The notes under the pieces are model-generated. The model saw only the letters and a program-made list of their open reading frames with translations. It searched no databases and was not told the origin of the DNA. 64,000 bases of DNA from Oryza sativa Japonica Group (Eukaryota; Streptophyta; Magnoliopsida; Poales; Poaceae), in the NCBI RefSeq assembly GCF_034140825.1, contig NC_089035.1, positions 34,693,501 through 34,757,500 on the forward strand, in the 5' to 3' direction. Every line of letters begins with the position of its first letter. Within the stretch, counting starts at the first letter, position 1. This document shows, one piece after another, positions 22,046 through 32,491 of the stretch. A program made the translations under genes and the position numbers.

Positions 22046-24546
22046 GGATTCGGATTCACTGCATTAGAGAAGCTAATGCAAAGGGTGGCATTAGCTATAA
22101 TCCTTCCATCCATCACCATCCAATGGTTGTGGCTAGTCTTCATCTTTCTTATCTCCGTTGCTAGAACGAATGTCCTGTTTCATGTTTGATTCGCTGAATC
22201 AATACCAAGCTCTTCATAAATTTTGATAGGGAAGAGAATTGTTGCAAAGTCTAAATGTTCATGGTTCTTTGCTCGTTTGTAGTACTGACTTGTGGCAAAA
22301 GCCAAACTAAAGCTTCATAATAACAATTAGTTCATAACAAGGTTGATTGAGGGACAAAGTACAAAAGGCATTTCACAAAGGAAAATAAAACTATAACCCT
22401 GATTAAGTACAAAAGGTATCTTAGGGAGGAAGATAACACTATAATCCATAAACCAAAATATGCAGAGTAGCATCAAGTCCACCTCTCAGATGAGTGAAAT
22501 GTCATTACTTTTCACCAAATAGACTACCTGCACTGGAATCATTCTGCACAATGTAGCAATAAGTATATATCAATCATGAACAAAATATAGTTTTCTAGAT
22601 AAAAATTAAGTATAAGTTCCAGATTACCATAAGTAATTATGGGTACGAAGTAAAGACGTCGAAGTTTTCAAATACTTCTTCACTTTTTGTGGAGCTTTTT
22701 TGTTCTTGTCCTTGAAATTGAGACACATGGGTAAGATCTTCTTCCTGTGAACAATTCTTTTTTTAAAAAAAAAACATTGAGGCATCTAGAGAAATTATAT
22801 AAGACATTGCATTGTTTGATATTTCTAAACTTTGTCTGCAGGCACCTTTTTTTGTGTCATGCTCTTTTTCTTGTGAAACTTGTCAACCCAACCTGGTGTC
22901 TGCTTTGCTCCTCGTCTCCAGACCTCCTTTTTCTCCGAATGTTCTTTCATCCTCATATTCAAATGCGCGGGCACTAAATTCACCAAGTATATTTGGTCTA
23001 TCACTCTTGGTAAGTGTCAAAGGCTAGCTTGACCGCACTTTACATGATGTGAAAAGTACAAAGCCCATGCCAAGTTCCATGAAATACTATAACTATAGCC
23101 TTTTTCATAGCCGTACCTTGATCTGTTAGATGGCTTTTGGATGCTTTTGATTATGAGCTGCCAAAAATGTTTCAAAAAGTCATTTGAAGGAGTCGAATGT
23201 TTCATCATACAAGAGAGCACCTCAAAATATATACTCTTTCTCCGTAATGGTTAAATCCAACAAACACACTAAGTGATCTATGATCTCTATTTGTTCCAAA
23301 GGTGGTATCAAAAGTAATGACATCAAAAAAATATGTTAGCAATCCTCATCAATCTAAGTGTACTACATAGTGAAACGAAGGATTCTCTACACATTTATAT
23401 TGAAAGTATTTTAGCATACTTCCAGTTTCACCATAAATCCAAAGGTTACTTGAGCCACCAGCTTCCTTACTAGCTAACTCATATCCAGCTTTAGGTCTGA
23501 TTCCATAATCATCTACCATGTCAATTTGAAAACCTTGCACATGTGAAATTTTCTGTGGTGATGGCATTTAGGTGGCATGTTTTTGGCAACTAAAGGATGT
23601 GGTAGCGTTCAGTCACCAAATCATATACTTCATAATTTCCTTCAACTTTGTTTAATTTTATTCCCATATGAACATTGTAGTCAGTTCTTGTCTGTGCTCG
23701 GGGATTCTTGGTTAGATAATCTCTTTTATCTTTTCCTCGATGACCAGCACTTGAGCAAACAAACCTACTAGAAGTAAACAACCCATCTACAACACTTTTG
23801 TTGTTATGCTGCTTTCTAACATCAAAACCAATCTTACCACCATAGCTAACCCAAAATTTCCAAGCCTCATCTACACTGCTAAACTTTATTCCAGTATCCA
23901 CTTTACAAATATTGGGCTATATTATTGGAATACAAGTATGTCCATCTATGACATACTTATGTTTGATTGGAATATGCCCCCAAAAACTGCTAGTGGAAAC
24001 CAATGAAATAATAAGGATAAATTCAAGCAACAACCTTCACTTCTCTGCATTTTTGTTGATCCTGCTTTCCTTTGTAGCGTTGACTCATATTTGTGGAAGC
24101 ATATTTGGTGATGAGAGAAATTGGGAGATAAGTATGGTATGAGAGATAGAAATGTGTTACTAGAAGCCAAGAAAACCATAAAAAAAAATGCAAGCAACGA
24201 TCTTCACTTACCTCTCTAAATTTTGGTTGATCATACTTCCATCTCGTGTTTATTTATCTTCATGGAATCACTTCAATGCTAAGAGAATTGGAAGAGGTAT
24301 GTCATGAGAGAGAGAATGAAAAGACTTATAGAAGAAGCCCGAAGAAATTGGAGGGAAAAGGAGGAGTCCTGTAGGGTTTTGGTGCCTAAAATCGACCTGG
24401 ACCTATGGTGCTTCCTCTAAGACCTGTCTCATCTTTGCCTTATGTAATAGAAAATTATCTACAACCGTTAGATGGAGATGGATGGCCAAGATTAGAGCTA
24501 ATGCCACCCTCTGCATTAGCTTCTGTAATGCAGAGGATCTGGATCC
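22046..24546 (-). mobile_element. Mutator-like element with FAR1-type transposase remnant
   Basis: Terminal inverted repeats of about 80-100 bp: the left end GGATTCGGATTCACTGCATT and the complement of the right end GGATCCAGATCCTCTGCATT continue together through GAAGCTAATGCA(A/G)AGGGTGGC. The interior codes on the minus strand for a decayed transposase (see next entry). A clean 9-bp duplication is not visible; the right flank looks altered. Confidence 0.78.
23017..23901 (-). pseudogene. FAR1/FHY3-like MULE transposase pseudogene
   Basis: Three separated reading frames in order: 23590-23901 (MDTGIKFSSVDEAWKFWVSY, a FAR1 DNA-binding domain with Cys at the RFVCSSAG turn), 23349-23567 (the linker GFQIDMVDDYGIRPKAGYEL and NPSFHYVVHLD), and 23017-23220 (LSCMMKHSTPSNDFLKHFWQ, the transposase core). 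This is the layout of FAR1-family proteins, which derive from Mutator transposases. Several frame breaks and the loss of the SWIM zinc finger show it is dead. Confidence 0.75.
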
Positions 24547-24856
24547 GACATACTCCCTTTGTCCCCAAAAGACTTAAATTTTAGAGATAAATATAGACAC
24601 ATGTTAAGGTAATATTTTTTTAGTGAATCTTCTGATGAATGAGATAACTTTTGTTTTATTATCAACGAGGAAATGGATTTTATATCTTAAAGTGTATTCG
24701 CTGAACTCATCAAATCTCACTCATATCTGAAATCAGTCCGGAAAACCTAATGCGCGAGGCGAACACATTTTTCCTTTTCTGTTCACCCCGCGGCCTGCAT
24801 GCTCCCACGCTGAAAATGGGCCTATGGGCCTATGGGCAAATATGATATTTGTTATT

Positions 24857-25193
24857 GGGAGTACCTATACATCTTTCGAAAGATTTTTATGATCGTATCA
24901 CACAGATTTTTAATCTTTAGATTAAAATCCGATAGATATAATAAAAAGCAAAAAGCAATTAAGAAACACCATAATGGACACTAAATTACCATATCCTCAA
25001 GAAAAAGACCAAATCCAATACAAAATTTAAAATTTACATGTGAAGATTCAAAAATTACAGTGTAACTTACAAAAGTTACAGTGTAAGTTTCATAAATTAC
25101 ACTGTAACTTACAAGAAAATGCACTGTAAATTTGAGTGAGAAAATCGAGTGAGAGATAAGAAAAAATCTTTCGTGTGAGATATAGCAAAATCG
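24857..25193 (+). repeat. 337-bp repeat element, copy A
   Basis: Runs from GGGAGTACCTATACATCTTT to TATAGCAAAATCG and is non-coding. It is preceded by TTTGTTATT (24848-24856) and followed by TTTGTTATT (25194-25202). Contains several ACAGTGTAA/TTACACTGT inverted words and AATCTTTCGAAAGATT-like palindromes. Confidence 0.9.
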
Positions 25194-25203
25194 TTTGTTA
25201 TTT

Positions 25204-25540
25204 GGGAGTACCTATACATCTTTCGAAAGATTTTTATAATCGTATCACACAGATTTTTAATCTTTGTATTAAAATCCGATAGATATAATAAAAAGAAAAA
25301 AGCAATTAAGAAATACCATAATGAACATTAAATTACCATATCCTCAAGAAAAAGACCAAATCAAATACAAAATTTAAAATTTACATGTGAAGATTCAAAA
25401 ATTACAGTGTAACTTACAAAAGTTACAGTGTAAGTTTCATAAATTACACTGTAACTTACAAGAAAATACACTGTAAATTTGAGTGAGAAAATCGAGTGAG
25501 AGATAAGAAAAAATCTTTCGAGTGAGATATAGCAAAATCG
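25204..25540 (+). repeat. 337-bp repeat element, copy B (direct)
   Basis: Nearly identical to copy A in the same orientation. It follows after the shared flank TTTGTTATT plus one T and is itself followed by TTGTTATT. The pattern flank-A-flank-B-flank suggests tandem amplification across a 9-bp target duplication. Confidence 0.9.
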
Positions 25541-25638
25541 TTGTTATTTTTATCTGGAGTGGCCAATGGGCCTTAATGATCCTAATATAAAGTCTCCACA
25601 AATATATTTTGAGTTGATCAAAAGACGTTTTTTTTTTT

Positions 25639-25979
25639 CGATTTTGCTATATCTCACTCGAAAGATTTTTTCTTATCTCTCACTCGATTTTCTCACTCAA
25701 ATTTACAGTGTATTTTCTTGTAAGTTACAGTGTAATTTATGAAACTTACACTGTATGTAACTTTTGTAAGTTACACTGTAATTTTTGAATCTTCACATGT
25801 AAATTTTAAATTTTGTATTTGATTTGGTCTTTTTCTTGAGGATATGGTAATTTAATGTTCATTATGGTATTTCTTAATTGCTTTTTTCTTTTTATTATAT
25901 CTATCGGATTTTAATACAAAGATTAAAAATCTGTGTGATACGATTATAAAAATCTTTCGAAAGATGTATAGGTACTCCC
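25639..25979 (-). repeat. 337-bp repeat element, copy C (inverted)
   Basis: Reverse complement of copies A and B, separated from B by 98 bases and flanked by T-runs. Together B and C can form a stem of more than 300 base pairs in RNA. Confidence 0.9.
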
Positions 25980-26489
25980 TTTTTTTTTTGACAGAGAATT
26001 CATCAAGACGTTGTTGGGCTAAAGCCTGGTAGAAAAAAAGGAATAAGTTCACCCGAGGTCCCTCAACTTAACAGCGAGATTTTTCGAAGTCCCTTAACCA
26101 CAAAACCAGAAATCTCCACCCCTAAACTATACAAAACCGTTCACTCAAGGTCCCTAGGCAGTATATATGGGTGGTTTCGCTGACATGGCATCCTAGTCAG
26201 ACAAAATTTTTTTTTAAAAGTAAGTAGGACCTACATGTCAGCCGCACGTTTTTTTTTCTTGTCCTTCTCTTCTCTTTTCTCGCTTCCCTCTTCTTCTTCA
26301 GTGAGGAGGCCGGTGGCGGGCGGAGTGGCGATGGCGGCGTGCTTCCGCTGCGCGCAGTCGGCGGCGGCGGCGTCCGGCCCCGCGGGGCCCAACCGCCTTC
26401 CTCCCGCGGGACGGCGCTGTCCATCGCCGTGGTGCACGACGCCATGGCCGCCTCGAGGCTCCGCGGCAGTGGCGGGGCGGTCCAAGTCG

Positions 26490-26672
26490 TCATCCGGACT
26501 TCTGGAGGCGGAACGTGAACACTGCGGCGTAGTCGTGGATGACGGTGGCGTCGTTGGCACGAGCAGCGGTACGGTCCACGGCGAGGATCTCCTCCTCCGC
26601 CATGCTTCTGGGCACCTGGCCGACGAACAGCCACATCCTCTCGCCGTCATCATCCTCCGCATCTCCGGTCAT
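26490..26672 (-). pseudogene. captured RRM gene fragment (CELF/BRN-like)
   Basis: The frame reads ...GERMWLFVGQVPRSMAEEEILAV..., which matches the start of an RNA-recognition motif (RNP2-type LFVGQVP followed by the first helix) of the plant CELF/Bruno-like class. It breaks off before RNP1. About 60 codons, inside the Pack-MULE. The source gene is not in this window. Confidence 0.6.
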
Positions 26673-26879
26673 TACCGCGATTTCTCTCTCTCTCTCTCCC
26701 GTCTCTTTTCCTTTTCTGATGGCTATGCAACCTCCTGTCCGTCCTCTCCTCGTTTTTGCCTGCGCCTTTGGCCTTTCTATATCGGACGAGCACTAACCAC
26801 TGATTGATTGATTGATCAGTATCAGTGTCTTGAGTATAAGTTAATTAATCGATGAGTAGTACCAACTACCAAGTCTTGA

Positions 26880-27058
26880 TCTCGAGTAGCAGTGAATGTG
26901 ATCGAATCATCTGATTGAGCAAAAAGCAGCAGCAACATTGATGCCTCCGCCTCGCCGTCCAGCGCGACGACAATGTCGTGCTCGGCGCCGGACTCCAGGA
27001 ACCGCGCCCTCGTGGACCAGCACCCACACCCGACGAGGAGACACTGGCCTTCCGCGTC
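26880..27058 (-). pseudogene. captured DUF868 gene fragment, part 1
   Basis: Minus-strand translation contains STRARFLESGAEHDIVVALD, a segment characteristic of the plant DUF868 family. Orientation is opposite to part 2, which begins just to its right. Confidence 0.55.
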
Positions 27059-27059
27059 C

Positions 27060-27185
27060 GTCACTGACTCCTCTGGTGGCAGCGCGGGACGAGGCGGTTC
27101 CGCGCCGCCGGCGACCGCCGCATCGACCTGGCGTGGGACCTCTCACCCGCGCACACTTCCCGGTCTCGGGTTCGCCTGAGCCTTC
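27060..27185 (+). pseudogene. captured DUF868 gene fragment, part 2
   Basis: Plus-strand translation gives LLWWQRGTRRFRAAGDRRID, then LAWDLS, and, after a one-base frame change near 27150, FPVSGSPEPSFG. All match an upstream part of DUF868 proteins. The two DUF868 pieces therefore face each other head to head inside the element, meaning capture was followed by inversion or came in two events. Confidence 0.6.
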
Positions 27186-27886
27186 CTTTGGGTGTAGCCG
27201 ACGAGCCGCCGTCGCGCCGTGGTACCGCCCCGCAGCCACAGCAGCTGTGCGGCTGGAACAGCGGTGGTGGCCCCTTCTCCTCCTCTTTCTCCCCCGGTGA
27301 GTATAGATGGACAGACTACATCGGCGTCGTGCGTGCATGCATGCTGCATTCTTGGCGTATTAGTTTTGTGCATGGATCTTACGAAGGTCGGGGGAGGACG
27401 GCGATGATGGTGTGCCACGACGTCGAGATGCCGTTCCTGCGGGGGATCAACGTGAACCGGCCGGCACCAGCGGCGGAGACGACGACAGTGAGGGGGGCAA
27501 CTGTAGCGAGGAGGAAGAGGAGCCCAGCGCGACCTCCCCCAACAGCACGCTCTCCAGCCGGCAGCGACGACGAGAACTGCGGCGGCGGCGGTGGATCTCG
27601 TGTACCGCGGCTGGGGCAGGGATGGGAGCAGCAGCAGTAGGGAGAAGAGAAGAGAAGAGAAGAGAGAAGAGAGAAAGGAGAAGAAAATAAGATATGCAGC
27701 TGACATGTGGACCCCACATGCTTTGCTAACTAGGATGTCACGTCAGCGAAACCACCCATATATACTGCCTAGGGACCTTGAGTGAACGGTTTTGTATAGT
27801 TTAGGGGTGGAGATTTCTGGTTTTGTGGTTAAGGGGCCTAAAAAAATCTCGCTGTTAAGTTGAGAAACCTCCGGTGAACTTATTCC

Positions 27887-28291
27887 AAAAAAAAGACAGG
27901 TTGAAGCCCATGGGCTGGTTTTTCTAGCTTGCAGCGATGCACGCTGGTTGCCACATGCGGATGTACAATACATAGGTTGTTGCAACGTTCGCGGGCCGCG
28001 AACGTCCACGTACTAGACGCCCCTCAAATCAGTCTCTATCATAAGAAAGAAAAATGAATTTAGGATATCGTAATAAGAAAAATAAATAAATTTGACTAAA
28101 TATAACCCATGGTGACGTATCGACTATCAATTAATTAAGCAAACGGCTTGCAACCTCTGATTGCCAGCTAAAAAAATCCACGATATATTCTTGTCCTAAG
28201 TACAGTGACTTATGACCTCTAATCCCAACTACAGGTCTACAGCGATCAAATCACTTGCGCCACTAGCAAAATTGACGAACTGGATTTACTG
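27887..28291. other. upstream region of copy 4
   Basis: No transposon ends are recognised. From about 28205 it is homologous to the region upstream of copy 3 (TTGCGCCACTAGCAAAATTG against TACGCCACTTGCAAAATGAC), so it is probably the original array promoter. Confidence 0.5.
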
Positions 28292-28299
28292 TTTATAAA
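28292..28299 (+). promoter_or_regulatory. TATA box of copy 4
   Basis: TTTATAAA lies about 130 bases before the ATG, inside sequence conserved upstream of copy 3. Confidence 0.65.
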
Positions 28300-28423
28300 T
28301 GAAAACCACTTCGTCGCTCACTCGCTTGTAGTCTCCAGCCACACAACCGTAAAGGTCCACACCTCTTCTCGCAACCACTTGAGCCACTCGCAAGTCTCAA
28401 GCCAAAATCATATCACAGTCGCC

Positions 28424-29959
28424 ATGGAACTCTCCTCAACCTCAGCTTCTCTCCTGCTCATCCTCCTGCTCACCCTCGTCTACTTCCTCTACCTGCACCA
28501 GGATCCCAAGAAGAAGCCTCGCACCCATGGACTCAAGTCCTACCCCGTGGTCGGCACGCTGCCGCATTTCATCAATAACAAGGACCGTTTCCTTGAGTGG
28601 TCGACCGGCGTCATGAAGCGCAGCCCCACGCACACCATGTCGTTCAAGGAGCTCGGACTCACCGGCGGCGTCATCACCGCCAACCCGGCCAACGTCGAGC
28701 ACATTCTCAAGGCTAACTTTGGTAACTACCCCAAGGGCGAGCTTGCCGTGTCCTTGCTCGAGGATTTTCTTGGCCACGGCATCTTCAATTCCGACGGCGA
28801 ACAGTGGCTATGGCAGCGGAAGGCCGCCAGTTACGAGTTCAACAAGCGCTCGCTGAGGAACTTCGTGGTGGACACCGTCCGGTTCGAGGTCGTCGAGAGG
28901 CTGCTGCCGCTGCTCGAGTATGCGGGGCGCCACGGACGGACGCTGGACGTGCAAGACGTGCTTGAGCGCTTCGCGTTCGACAACATCTGCCGCGTGGCCT
29001 TCGATGAGGACCCGGCGTGCCTCACCGAGGAGAGCATGGCCGCGCCCCAGAGCGCGGAGTTCATGCGCGCGTTCAACGACGCGCAGAACGCCATCTTGGA
29101 CCGGTTCAACTCGCCGGCCAAGTCGCTGTGGCGCATCAAGAAGCTCTTCAACATGGAGCCCGAGAGGCGGATGAGGGATTCACTTGCCACGATCCACGGC
29201 TACGCGGAGCGGATCGTCCGGGAGCGCAGGGAGAGAAGGGAGGCCCGGCTGGAGCGCCGCGACGACTTCCTGTCGCGCTTCGCCGCGAGCGGCGAGCACA
29301 GCGACGAGAGCCTCCGCGACGTGGTCACCAACTTCATCCTCGCCGGCCGCGACACGACGTCTTCGGCGCTGACCTGGTTCTTCTGGCTACTCTCCGGCCG
29401 GCCCGACGTGGAAGACAAGATCGTGCGCGAGATCCGCGCGGTGAGACAGTCGTCGGCCGGCAGCGAGGGAACGCGTGGCGCGACGTTCAGCTTGGACGAG
29501 CTGAGGGACATGCAGTACCTCCACGCGGCCATCACCGAGTCCATGCGTCTGTATCCGCCGGTACCCTTCGACACGCACAGCTGCAAGGAGGAGGAGTTCC
29601 TGCCGGACGGCACGTTCGCGGGGAAAGGGTGGCTGGTGACGTACTGCGCATACGCCATGGGGCGCGTGGAGGACATCTGGGGCGCGGACTGCGAGGAGTT
29701 CAGGCCGGAGCGGTGGCTGGACGAGGCGGGCGCGTTCCGGCCGGAGAGCACGTTCAAGTACCCGGTGTTCCACGCGGGGCCGAGGATGTGCCTAGGCAAG
29801 GAGATGGCCTACATACAGATGAAGTCCATCGTGGCGTGCGTGCTCGAGCAGTTCAGCCTCCGGTACGCCGGCGACGCCAAGGGGCACCCTGGGCTCGTGG
29901 TCGCGCTTACGCTGCGGATGGAGGGTGGCTTGCCGATGAAAGTGACAATCAGGGAGTAA
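28424..29959 (+). CDS. CYP94-family cytochrome P450 (copy 4, CYP94D-type)
   Basis: Intact single-exon frame, 511 aa, starting at GCCATGG; an in-frame upstream ATG is absent from the sisters. The anchor covers about residues 8-23, followed by HQDPKKKPR and PVVGTLPHF. Signatures: AGRDTT (307-312), ESMR (372-375), FRPERW, and FHAGPRMCLG (449-458) with heme Cys456. It reads closest to copy 2 through most of its length, and its 3' flank is recognisably duplicated from the same ancestor. The promoter is the least disturbed of the array, with TATA box, shared leader and start at normal spacing and no insertion between them, so this is a good candidate for the expressed member. An AATAAA-type signal lies near 30042. 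Confidence 0.93.
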   Translation: MELSSTSASLLLILLLTLVYFLYLHQDPKKKPRTHGLKSYPVVGTLPHFINNKDRFLEWSTGVMKRSPTHTMSFKELGLTGGVITANPANVEHILKANFGNYPKGELAVSLLEDFLGHGIFNSDGEQWLWQRKAASYEFNKRSLRNFVVDTVRFEVVERLLPLLEYAGRHGRTLDVQDVLERFAFDNICRVAFDEDPACLTEESMAAPQSAEFMRAFNDAQNAILDRFNSPAKSLWRIKKLFNMEPERRMRDSLATIHGYAERIVRERRERREARLERRDDFLSRFAASGEHSDESLRDVVTNFILAGRDTTSSALTWFFWLLSGRPDVEDKIVREIRAVRQSSAGSEGTRGATFSLDELRDMQYLHAAITESMRLYPPVPFDTHSCKEEEFLPDGTFAGKGWLVTYCAYAMGRVEDIWGADCEEFRPERWLDEAGAFRPESTFKYPVFHAGPRMCLGKEMAYIQMKSIVACVLEQFSLRYAGDAKGHPGLVVALTLRMEGGLPMKVTIRE

Positions 29960-30630
29960 TCAAACAAGCGTGATGCTAGGCTAGCTGGACTTGTCGACTC
30001 CATACTTTATGTGTGTATCATTGCTCTCGCTTGTTTGGAGAAATAAAATAGAACTGGTGTCGTGCTCCGGTTTTTTACCCGAATGGTGAATGGCCCACAC
30101 ACAGCCACGCTTTTCGGGATTCACGTGAGTTCTGCGGCTGTGTTTGGCGCACCGAGCGAAATGAGATGGGCACGAGTTGTCGGATATAGGATTGCAGATT
30201 TGCAGGAGAAGCTATTTGCACGAGTTGATGGGCTGCCCATGGCGCGCCCACATCGAGCAAATTTGAATACTTCGTCTCAGCCGAAAAGTATGCCGTGGCG
30301 GAGCGGTGTTGGAACTGGAGACAAGGCCGAGCAACTGATACAACCCCTGGTGCTCGGTGTTCATCGGTTCATCCTCTCGCCTTCCCCGCTGATCAATGAT
30401 GAGTGGGCAAGAATCTGGAACGTGTCCAACTCGGTTGGCCGAATCGGTGAGCGGACTTGCTTTTTTTTCCGAATGCGCAAAAGGGTGAGCGGACTTGTCT
30501 TTTTTGCGAACACACAAAGATGAGCGAACTTGATTTTTTTTCTTGATTCCACTGTGGCGTCAAGTTTGCCCCATCACACGGACTACCTTTTGTCTTTGTT
30601 TGTCGCTATGGCCTCGATAGAATCTGCTAA
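29960..30630. other. 3' flank of copy 4
   Basis: Contains blocks shared with the flank of copy 2 (GGGCAAGAATCTGGAACGTG at about 30402, TTGGCCGAATCGGTGAGCGG). A CCCACACACAGCCACGC...GTGTTTGGCG block at 30090-30180 also resembles 40235-40335. No gene. Confidence 0.5.
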
Positions 30631-31344
30631 GAGCAAGGTCAATAATATAGCCCGTTGTTGGCTTTAAAAACCAGCCATGTCATATATAGTAAACAATATA
30701 ACTAATGTCTATAATAAAAATACTATAACACGAATATTTTATTGTTTCATGGGACCCACCACCTTCTCCTACCGGCTACCTCCCATTCTCTTTCTCTCTC
30801 TTTCTCCCATCAGTTCATGTCTTCTCTTCTTTGTTTGGTTCTTGAGCAACAGAGATGGCGGCGGGGTGGAAAATAGCGGCGGCGGACGCAGGAGATGGCG
30901 GCGGCCGTGCGGCGGGCGTTGGAGACGGCGGCGGCTGGGCCGAGCGGCGGAGGCGGAAGAGGGCGGCGGCCGTGCGGTGGGCGTCGGAGACGACGGTGGC
31001 CGGGCCGCGCGGCGGAGGCGGAAGAGAGCGGTGGGCGTCGGAGATGGCGTCAGCCGTGCAGGCGAGGGGTGACGGGGACCGTGCGACGGATGTGGGAGAC
31101 CGCGGCGGCCGTGCGTCGACGCCGGCGAGGCTGAGGGCGGTGGTCCAGTGGCCGCAGGAGTTGGCGACGAAGGCAGGCAGCGCAAGCATCTAGGCGAGCC
31201 CCACGAACTCCTCGACCGGCACGTGCAGTCCGGCGACAAATTAGTCGTCGGCTCACTCTCTCTCTCTCTCTCTCTTCCCCTCTCTCCTCCAGATCATCAC
31301 AAAATCTTATGTGGAAGCAGTACCGCCGGTTATTGTACCTGCTC
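30631..31344. mobile_element. Tourist-like element with GC-rich tandem repeats
   Basis: The ends GAGCAAGGTCAATAATA and GGTTATTGTACCTGCTC are inverted repeats flanked by TAA at 30628-30630 and 31345-31347. The interior (30850-31190) is built of GC-rich units of about 60-66 bp (GGCGGGCGT(T/C)GGAGACG, GCGGAGGCGGAAGAGGGCGG) and a (TC)n tract at about 31254-31280. Open frames in the GC-rich part are repeats, not genes. Confidence 0.65.
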
Positions 31345-31360
31345 TAAGGGGATAAGATGC

Positions 31361-32012
31361 AGGTAAAGCTAATGGGCGGCGCCCGCCCCTCCCCCCTATA
31401 CGGCTATACACTCCTTCCTCCTTCCCTTCTTCTCTTCCTATTACAGTACACTATAAATTTTTTTTTAAAAAAAATAAAAGTTGGAAAAATTTATGTATAG
31501 AAATACTATATATAAAAAATTGAATTTAAATTCAAATTTGAAACAGGTATGCAGACTTTTGACTTATAAACTTTGGGTCTATAAACTAATATTTGAATTC
31601 AAATTCAAATTTGAATCGGGTATGTAAACTTTTGACTTATAAACTTTGGGTCTATAAACTTTAGGTGTATAGAAATACTATATATAGAAAATATTTAAAT
31701 TTAAATTCAAATTTAAAACAGATATGTAAACTTTTGACTTATAAACTTTGGGTCTATAAACTTTAGATGTATAGAAATACTATATATAAAAATATTTCAA
31801 TTTAAATTCAAATTTGAATCGGATATATAAACTTTTGACTTATAAACTTTGGGTCTCTAAACTTTAGATGTGTAAACTTGAGGTGTACAAACTTTTGGTG
31901 CACAAATTTACTAAAATAGGAAAGTAATGCGGTACCAAAAAAGAAACCAGGTGGAGGGAGGAGGGACCGAACCCTGATCGCTAGGGGCGATCGATCGCCC
32001 CTTAGCAATCTC
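31361..32012. mobile_element. Mutator-like MITE with 10-bp flanking duplication
   Basis: GATAAGATGC is present at 31351-31360 and 32013-32022. The ends read AGGTAAAGCTAATGGGCGGCG and, inverted, GAGATTGCTAAGGGGCGATCG, and so share GCTAA.GGGCG. The interior has four units of about 101 bp (one shortened to 73) around TTTTGACTTATAAACTTTGG. Copy 2's flank carries the uninterrupted equivalent site. Confidence 0.72.
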
Positions 32013-32042
32013 GATAAGATGCCTCCCACATCACAGCTCTTA

Positions 32043-32323
32043 GGGCAACAACAATGTATATAGCAAAAGTAGTCCATATAGATAGATCCACTTATACAAA
32101 CTTTAACTATTGTAACATTCACAATGTATATGGATAGCAAATAGTAGTAGGAGGAGAGAAGAGGTAGAGACAAATAATATATTTTATTCTCTATGGGCAG
32201 CCCATATGCTTATGAGTAGCTTTTGTTATTTCTTTGCTATGGACTAGTTCCACAATGTTACTAGGTGGCTGAAACAAATATTGTATTGCTTATGGACACT
32301 TTTAGACTATATTGTGGATGCCC
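32043..32323. mobile_element. Tourist-like MITE
   Basis: TTA at 32040-32042 and 32324-32326. The ends GGGCAACAACAATGTATATAG and CTATATTGTGGATGCCC are inverted repeats, the same family as 375-728. Confidence 0.8.
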
Positions 32324-32491
32324 TTACAGAATGGTAACAACCCGACAGTGTCCGTCACAGCGTGGGCCTAAGACCAAATAGAAATTTCATCAAATAATAA
32401 ATACACCAAATTATCCTTATTTATGCATCCAAATTAACACAGGGAGACCCATACGTGGTTCGAAATTCTAATACACATATAGTTTCCATGC

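Larger units (their letters stand above)
26040..27886. mobile_element. Pack-MULE with long inverted repeats and captured gene pieces
   Basis: The left end GGAATAAGTTCACCCGAGGT and the complement of the right end GGAATAAGTTCACCGGAGGT continue as an inverted repeat for about 170 bases (to about 26200 and from about 27715). The flanks are A-rich, so the 9-bp duplication cannot be judged. The interior is strikingly GC-rich compared with the neighbouring DNA and holds pieces of at least two host genes (next three entries), an arrangement typical of Pack-MULEs. No transposase. Confidence 0.82.

Noticed and set aside
23590-23901. Functional FAR1-family transcription factor gene
   Set aside because: The domains are split over broken frames and lie inside transposon inverted repeats.
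24551-24680. Stowaway MITE starting TACTCCCTTTGTCCCC
   Set aside because: Only one end is recognisable; no matching inverted end or second TA could be placed.
30677-31256. Several overlapping frames in the GC-rich part of the element at 30631-31344
   Set aside because: They are repeats of about 60-66 bp read in different frames; no domain.
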